The position numbers were made by a program, and so were the translations under genes. Shown piece after piece: positions 39,387 to 44,212 of a stretch of DNA of 44,212 bases. The DNA comes from Armatimonadota bacterium (lineage in GTDB: Bacteria; Armatimonadota; Zipacnadia; Zipacnadales; VGFC01). Under the pieces are notes generated by a model, which saw nothing but the letters and a program-made list of their open reading frames with translations, was not told the origin of the DNA and ran no database searches. The stretch covers positions 1-44,212 of the forward strand of contig VGFC01000011.1 of the NCBI GenBank assembly GCA_016869045.1. The letters run 5' to 3'. Each line of letters opens with the position of its first letter. Position 1 is the first letter of the stretch.

Positions 39387-40274
39387 CTATTCACGCCAGA
39401 ACGGGTTCGTCCAGGCCTTGCGGCCGGATTCGTCCACGCACTCAATGCGGATGGGGTTCCAGTCGGGGCTGGCGTAGAGTGAGACCTCGGTGTACGGGCC
39501 GCCGTCGCGGGCGAGATGGTGAGTCGTGCTGCCGCAGCCGGGCGCCGGGCAGATCACGTGCACCGCCTGGCATGGCGAACAGCGAACCGTGGCGCGGTCC
39601 GACTCGAAGGCGACGTCTTCGATGGCCGGACCGCTCGACGAGTAGAAGCTGCCCGCGAGGGTGGCCTCGATGATGCCGGAGGCTGTGCCATCGGTCGTCT
39701 TCACCATCACCCAACCGCCGAGCGTATCGGGGTAGTGTGAGTGAGCGTCATCGACGGCGAAGCCGACGGGCCGCTCCCCGCGCGCGAGGAGTTCGTCCCA
39801 ATGCACGCCGCTGTCGCCGCGACCGATCCCGCACTCGCAGGTGAAGTTGAAGACCTCGATCCCAACATGCCCCGTGAGCCCGAGGATGTCCGCGTAGGTC
39901 AGCGATGTCCAGTAGGGATGGGCGATGAAGACGAAGTGTGAGAGCGGCGCGATGAGGTCGAGCGCGGCCTGGAGGTTCAGCTCCTTGGGCACCGCGATCT
40001 CCTCGTCCATGCCGATCGCGACGATGTGATGTGTCTGGCCCAGCTCGCCCGTGCCCGGGTGCAGCTCCATGCCCGGGAGCATGACCAGGCCGTCGGTGTC
40101 GAGGTCCGCGAAGGGGGTCATCCGTCCGTGGTCGGTGAGGGCGAGGAAGTCATAGCCCGCCTCGCGATACAGATCGACCGCCTGTTGCGGTGTGAGCTTC
40201 CCGTCGGAGTTGGTGGTATGAGTGTGGAGGTTGCCCTTGAGGAATGAGCCAGGGAGTTCGAACGGATTGTGCAC
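39387..40274 (-). CDS. PHP-domain metal-dependent phosphoesterase-like protein
   Basis: The 295-residue protein shows the four PHP motifs: GNLHTHTTNSDGKL (metal His), ALTDHGRM, MLPGMELHP, and FIAHPYW plus VDDAHSHY. The PHP fold binds a trinuclear metal site and hydrolyses phosphoesters. The last 80 residues form an extra beta domain (IEDVAFESDRATVRC...). No signal peptide is present, so it is cytoplasmic. The start is GTG 40274 with GAGGTG five bases upstream. It lies 12 bases before the GH51 start on the same strand and is probably co-transcribed. A role in sugar-phosphate handling is plausible; the substrate is unknown. Confidence 0.88.
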   Translation of the reverse strand: MHNPFELPGSFLKGNLHTHTTNSDGKLTPQQAVDLYREAGYDFLALTDHGRMTPFADLDTDGLVMLPGMELHPGTGELGQTHHIVAIGMDEEIAVPKELNLQAALDLIAPLSHFVFIAHPYWTSLTYADILGLTGHVGIEVFNFTCECGIGRGDSGVHWDELLARGERPVGFAVDDAHSHYPDTLGGWVMVKTTDGTASGIIEATLAGSFYSSSGPAIEDVAFESDRATVRCSPCQAVHVICPAPGCGSTTHHLARDGGPYTEVSLYASPDWNPIRIECVDESGRKAWTNPFWRE

Positions 40275-40293
40275 GTGACACCTCGGGATAGGT

Positions 40294-40343
40294 GGGCGCC
40301 ATGAATGGCGCCCCTACACGATTGGGCGCGATGAATCGCGCCC
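40294..40343. repeat. Two tandem 20-base palindromes, period 30
   Basis: GGGCGCCATGAATGGCGCCC (40294-40313) and GGGCGCGATGAATCGCGCCC (40324-40343) are each perfect nine-base stems around GA, both followed by CCTACAC-like bases. Compensatory changes keep pairing in both, so structure is conserved. They lie between the sulfatase-fold and PHP genes and begin right after the sulfatase stop codon. Confidence 0.85.
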
Positions 40344-41642
40344 CTACACTTGTGGCAGAGGGAACTTCTCGGCAAGAAGTGTCTGCATTCGCGCGACGAC
40401 ATCTGGGTGCTGCGCCACGACGTTGGTCAACTCCTTGGGGTCGGCCTGCAGGTCGTAGAGGGCCGGCCCCTTGGCTTCGCTGGGGCCGCGCCAGCGCTGG
40501 AAGTAGTGCCACTGCGGCGTCCGCGCGGCACAGAAGCCGCCGAAGCCCGTCAGGACGTGGTCGCGGATCGACGCGGCCTCGCCGGTGACCAGCGGCCAGA
40601 AGTTGCGGCCCTCCATGGGCGGGCCGCCCTCGACGCCGAGCAGCGAGAGCAGCGTGGGCGCGAGGTCCATGCCGCTGACGAGCCCCTCGGGCCGCTTCCC
40701 GGCGAAGCTGCGGTCCGGGTGGCGGAGGATCAGCGGGAGCTGCGCGACGCAGGAGTTCAGCAGGCCGGGCGTCTTCTGGATGCAGCCCTGCTCGCCCAGG
40801 TGCGTGCCGTGGTCGGTAGTGAACACGATCAGCGTGTCATCGCGCAGGCCGAGGTCGTCCACGCGCTCCAGGAGGCGGCCGATCCATGAGTCCACGAACG
40901 TCACCTCGGCAGCGTACAACGCGCGGAGGACGGGGTAGTCCTCCTCGCGCACGTCATCACCGTGCACGCCATAGCCGAACTGGTAGTCCTCGATGGGGTA
41001 GTCGTCGTAGTACATGTCGCGGAAGCGCCGGGGCGCGTCCCACGGCTCGTGTGGGTCGAACAGCTCCAGCCAGAGCATGAACGGACGGTTGCCGACGTTC
41101 TGCTCGAGCCAGTTCATCGCGGCGCGACAGGACCGCGCGACGATGTAGTCCTCCTCCAGCACCCGGTCCTGCATGTTCATCAGGTACTGGCGCAGTAGCT
41201 CGTGGTAGTTCTCGTTCCAGTGATGTGCCGGCACGTGGCGTCGGGGGTCGAACTTCTCGCGCGGCCCGCTGCGCCACTTGTCCGACTCCTGCCCACGAAT
41301 CCACTCCCACGAGTCGAAGCCCTCGTGGAAGTTCAGGTTCGGCTTGAAGAGGTGGTAGCAGTCGGCGATCAGCCCGCTGCGGAAGCCATGCTGGCCGAGG
41401 ATCTGCGCGAGCGTCACATCGTCCGGCAGCAAGGGCCGCCATTGGCCCTCGGGCAGGATGCTGTTGCCCGTGTAGAAGACGCGGCGCATGGGGATGGTCG
41501 GCAGGCCGTCCGCGTAGACTTGTGTGAAGACGACGCCCTCGCTCGCCAGGCGGTCGAGGTTGGGCGTCTTGACGCGCTCGCTTCCGTAGCAGCCCAGGTG
41601 GTCCGCCCGGAAGGTATCGGAGATGATCGTGATCAGGTTCAT
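40344..41642 (-). CDS. Sulfatase/alkaline-phosphatase-fold hydrolase with Thr nucleophile
   Basis: The 432-residue protein has sulfatase family features: N-terminal ITIISDTFRADHLGCYG (metal Asp9), TPNLDRLASEGVVF, FDPHEPW, FTTDHGTHLGEQG (metal Asp-His), and C-terminal LYDLQADPKELTNV. The catalytic signature normally C/S-x-P-x-R reads T49-I-P-M-R53 followed by RVFYTGN, so the residue that becomes formylglycine is Thr. This points to an alkaline-phosphatase-superfamily enzyme using Thr, or a phosphonate/phosphodiester hydrolase, not a classical sulfatase. No signal peptide is seen. It stands upstream of the PHP and GH51 genes. Confidence 0.85.
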   Translation of the reverse strand: MNLITIISDTFRADHLGCYGSERVKTPNLDRLASEGVVFTQVYADGLPTIPMRRVFYTGNSILPEGQWRPLLPDDVTLAQILGQHGFRSGLIADCYHLFKPNLNFHEGFDSWEWIRGQESDKWRSGPREKFDPRRHVPAHHWNENYHELLRQYLMNMQDRVLEEDYIVARSCRAAMNWLEQNVGNRPFMLWLELFDPHEPWDAPRRFRDMYYDDYPIEDYQFGYGVHGDDVREEDYPVLRALYAAEVTFVDSWIGRLLERVDDLGLRDDTLIVFTTDHGTHLGEQGCIQKTPGLLNSCVAQLPLILRHPDRSFAGKRPEGLVSGMDLAPTLLSLLGVEGGPPMEGRNFWPLVTGEAASIRDHVLTGFGGFCAARTPQWHYFQRWRGPSEAKGPALYDLQADPKELTNVVAQHPDVVARMQTLLAEKFPLPQV

Positions 41643-41729
41643 GCGGTCGCCGGCTCCGACGAGGGGTTCGGTGGTCGGATGGGCAATTGTACGCGCAAGG
41701 CCGAACCTCCTTCGCCCCGGAGGCCCAAG

Positions 41730-44212
41730 ATGACCGCCCTACTCCTGACGGCACTCCTACCGAACGCCGCCTCCGCCCTGACCGTGCGAGTCGATCCGGC
41801 GGGCGGCGCGCCGCGGCTGGTGGTGGATGGCAGGCCCGTTCGGGCGCGCATGTTCTGGGGCGCGGAGGCCGGATCGCCGCTGCCGATTCGGCCGGACGCG
41901 CAGGAGCTGACGTTCGAGTTCACGGCTCTGGAGGACGAGCCCGAGCGCAGCACGATGCACTTCCGCTTCGGCCAGCAGGCGGGCGACATCTACCTCGACG
42001 ACATCCGCGTGCAGGACCTGGACACGGGCCGCGACATGCTGCCGGCCTGTACCTTCGAGAGCGGCCACGAGGACTTCACGAAGGAGTGGACCTTCTGGCC
42101 CACGGGCGACGCGAACACGGTGGCAACGGTGACCGTCGAGCCGAACGTCGGTCGCGACGGCTCCGGGGGGCTGCACGTCAAGCTCATTGATCCACCCGAT
42201 GGGAAGTGGCCCGATTGGCACATCTACCACCAGGCCAACCTCGCGCTCGCGCAAGGGCACCGCTACCGCGTGTCCGTGTGGATCAAAGCGGAGCCGGAGC
42301 GCTCGGTCGTCATCGCCTTCTACCGGCCGGGTAATCCGTATGTCTTCCTGGGCGGGCCGCCGGGCGTGTTCGAGCAGCAGATCGCGCTCGCGGCGGAGGT
42401 CGGCGTGGACCTCGTGAGCTTCCCGGTGCCGATGCCCTGGCCCAAGCCCGGCGAGCCCGAGGACTGGCGGGCCTCCGACGCGGCCTGCGAGCGCGTGCTG
42501 GGCGTCAACCCGAAGGCCCTGCTCCTGCCGCGCATCGGGCTGTATCCGCCGCCATGGTGGTATGAGTCGCACCCGGACGAGATGATGGCGTGGGACGACG
42601 GCACAAAGGAGCAGTGGTACGACGTCGCCTCGCCTGTGTACCGCCAGGAGGCCGCCGCGCGGTTGTCCGCGCTCATCACGCACCTGGAGGCGAAGTACGG
42701 GGATCGCATCGCGGGCTATCACCCCTGCGGGCAGCACACGGGGGAGTGGTTCTACGCAAGGTCGTGGGTGCGAGCCCTCAACGGCTACGGCCCGGCGAGC
42801 GCGAAGGCCTGGGCGAAGTGGATGAGTGAGCGCCGTCAGCCGGCTGGCCTGCGTCCGCCCGAGGCGGAGCGGGATGCTCAGGTGCCCACGCCGGAGGAGC
42901 GCCATGGGGCGCCCAACGGATTGCTGCGCCATCCGGCGGCCGAGGCGGCGTTGGTCGAGTTCAATCGATTCCAGCAGGAGATGATGGCCGACTGCGTGCT
43001 GGAGTTGGCCCATGCCGCGCGCGTCGCCTCGCAGGGGAAGAAGCTGGTCGTCTTCTTCTACGGCTACGTGTTCGAGTTCGGGGCCTTGCCGACATGCCCC
43101 GCCACTTCCGGCCACTATGCTCTCCGGCAGGTGCTCAAGAGTCCGGACATCGACGTGCTCTGCTCGCCGATCTCGTACTGGGACCGCGGCCTGGGGGAGA
43201 GCGCGCCGTCGATGACCGCCGCTGAGAGCGTCGCGCTGGCCGGGAAGCTATGGCTGAACGAGGATGACACCGCCACCTACCTGAGCACCGGCACGCCGCC
43301 GGGTTCCGGCGACCGGGTGAAGACGCTCGAGGAAACGAACTGGCAGCTCGTGCGGAACGTCGGGCAGGAGGCCTTGCGCAACTTCGGCACCTGGTGGATG
43401 GACCTGACGGCGACCGGCTGGTTCAACGACCCCGGCATGTGGGCCGAGATGGAGCGCCTGCGGCCGTTGGACGAGGCTTTGCTCGCCGAGCCCCGGCCCT
43501 ACCGGCCCCCGATTGCCGCGGTCATCGATGAGGCGAGCATGTTGTGCGTCGCCGGCGGCGGAGCGGCTCTCACGCGCCCCGCCACCTACGATGTCCGTCG
43601 GCCGCTGGGCAGGATGGGCGCGCCGTATGGGCAGTACCTGCTCGATGACGTGGCGGCCGGCAAGGCGCCGGCGCAGCTCTACGTGTTCCTGAATGCCTGG
43701 CGCATCTTGCCCGACGATCGGGCGGGGCTGCTTCAGATCGCCCGCTCCCACGCGTGCATCTGGTGCTATGCGCCGGGGTATATCCACGATACAAGCTTCT
43801 CTACGGGTTCCATGCAGGAGTTGACGGGGTTCCGGCTGCTGCCCATCTCGCCCGTCAAGGCCTGGGCCGAGCCGACCGAGGTCGGCCGACGGGCGGGGTT
43901 GACTGCGGGCTTCGGGGTCGATCAGCCGATTCGGCCGCTCTTCGCCGCTGCCGACGCCACTGCGGACGAGACGCTGGCGACCTACCCAGACGGCTCGGCC
44001 GCCGTAGCCATGCGTCGGGGGCCCGGGGGGCTCTCAGTGTTCGTGGGTGTGCCGGGGCTGACGTCGGACTTCCTGCGCCTGGTCGCGCGGGAAGCCGGAG
44101 TGCACCTGTTCACCGAGAGGGACTGCAACGTCTGGGCCAATGGTCCCTTCATCGTCCTCCACTCGCCCGAGGCCGGCGACTACGCCGTCGATACCGGCGT
44201 TCCCGGCCCAAT
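41730..44212 (+). CDS. Secreted GH42-like (clan GH-A) glycosidase, 3' end beyond window
   Basis: The open frame from ATG 41730 continues to the window end, giving 827 residues. It begins with a signal peptide (MTALLLTALLPNAASA). A beta-sandwich binding domain of the CBM4/9 type follows (FGQQAGDIYLDDIRVQDL, about 60-190). Next is a beta-galactosidase-like barrel with YHPCGQHTGEWFY (candidate acid/base Glu) and KLWLNEDDTATYL (candidate nucleophile Glu), then a trimerisation-like domain (LLQIARSHACIWCYAPGY). The substrate is a beta-galactoside or similar polymer by inference. GGAGG precedes the ATG. The gene is divergent from the sulfatase-fold gene with 87 bases between starts. Confidence 0.78.
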   Translation, partial: MTALLLTALLPNAASALTVRVDPAGGAPRLVVDGRPVRARMFWGAEAGSPLPIRPDAQELTFEFTALEDEPERSTMHFRFGQQAGDIYLDDIRVQDLDTGRDMLPACTFESGHEDFTKEWTFWPTGDANTVATVTVEPNVGRDGSGGLHVKLIDPPDGKWPDWHIYHQANLALAQGHRYRVSVWIKAEPERSVVIAFYRPGNPYVFLGGPPGVFEQQIALAAEVGVDLVSFPVPMPWPKPGEPEDWRASDAACERVLGVNPKALLLPRIGLYPPPWWYESHPDEMMAWDDGTKEQWYDVASPVYRQEAAARLSALITHLEAKYGDRIAGYHPCGQHTGEWFYARSWVRALNGYGPASAKAWAKWMSERRQPAGLRPPEAERDAQVPTPEERHGAPNGLLRHPAAEAALVEFNRFQQEMMADCVLELAHAARVASQGKKLVVFFYGYVFEFGALPTCPATSGHYALRQVLKSPDIDVLCSPISYWDRGLGESAPSMTAAESVALAGKLWLNEDDTATYLSTGTPPGSGDRVKTLEETNWQLVRNVGQEALRNFGTWWMDLTATGWFNDPGMWAEMERLRPLDEALLAEPRPYRPPIAAVIDEASMLCVAGGGAALTRPATYDVRRPLGRMGAPYGQYLLDDVAAGKAPAQLYVFLNAWRILPDDRAGLLQIARSHACIWCYAPGYIHDTSFSTGSMQELTGFRLLPISPVKAWAEPTEVGRRAGLTAGFGVDQPIRPLFAAADATADETLATYPDGSAAVAMRRGPGGLSVFVGVPGLTSDFLRLVAREAGVHLFTERDCNVWANGPFIVLHSPEAGDYAVDTGVPGP

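Noticed and set aside
41643-41729. TACAAT at 41686-41691 as a promoter of the sulfatase-fold gene
   Set aside because: The -10 box is good but no acceptable -35 box lies at 16-18 bases, so it is not listed as a feature.

Overview
The window is a high-GC, gene-dense bacterial chromosome segment. It has no phage, integrase, transposase gene or CRISPR array. Gene content suggests a diderm-type environmental bacterium: penicillin-binding protein 2, a multi-SH3 NlpC/P60 hydrolase, a FemAB-type ligase, H-X9-DG pseudopilin-like proteins, many secreted carbohydrate-active proteins and several ECF sigma factors. Armatimonadota is my best guess, with Planctomycetota-like lineages as the alternative. 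This is an inference from content, since no rRNA is present.

Layout. Positions 1-1406 (minus) hold the start of a DUF58 protein and its MoxR ATPase. 1445-3855 (plus) hold a small membrane protein, a polysaccharide deacetylase and an MgtC protein. 3862-8669 (minus) hold a large secreted glycosidase-like protein and three tandem H-X9-DG-like membrane proteins. mutL (plus), mtnP (minus) and an OLD-like ATPase/TOPRIM protein (plus) follow to 13412. 13453-15467 (minus) is a probable operon: holin-family membrane protein, small membrane protein, receiver-DUF4388 protein, roadblock protein. 15531-20682 (minus) is a cell-envelope operon with a clear promoter: NlpC/P60, PBP2, FemAB. 20821-23121 (minus) holds a THUMP-FtsJ methyltransferase and an MFS transporter. 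A secreted CBM9-like protein (plus) converges on a BlaI-M56 peptidase pair whose promoter overlaps dyad sites. 26786-27949 is a degenerate THUMP methyltransferase-like gene, and an RsbW-like ATPase lies opposite it.

29130-33484 (minus) is a compact four-gene unit: two paralogous membrane TPR proteins, an ECF sigma factor, and a soluble anti-sigma protein that fuses a MEDS sensory domain to a zinc-finger domain. leuB and a tRNA-Asp gene follow, divergently transcribed from recognisable promoters. 35131-36488 encodes a second ECF sigma factor overlapping by four bases a protein that looks like GspF without its membrane helices. 36558-44212 is a carbohydrate/phosphoester cluster: GH51 arabinofuranosidase, PHP phosphoesterase, a sulfatase-fold protein with threonine at the nucleophile position, and a GH42-like protein cut by the window end.

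The strongest candidates for undescribed biology are the ECF sigma/soluble GspF-like pair and the TPR-TPR-ECF-MEDS/zinc-finger unit. Other points worth attention are the receiver with Glu instead of Asp, the tandem H-X9-DG-like family, and the palindromic or heptad repeats in intergenic gaps. No gap without a gene exceeds about 300 bases; the larger gaps are covered by the promoter, terminator and repeat entries.
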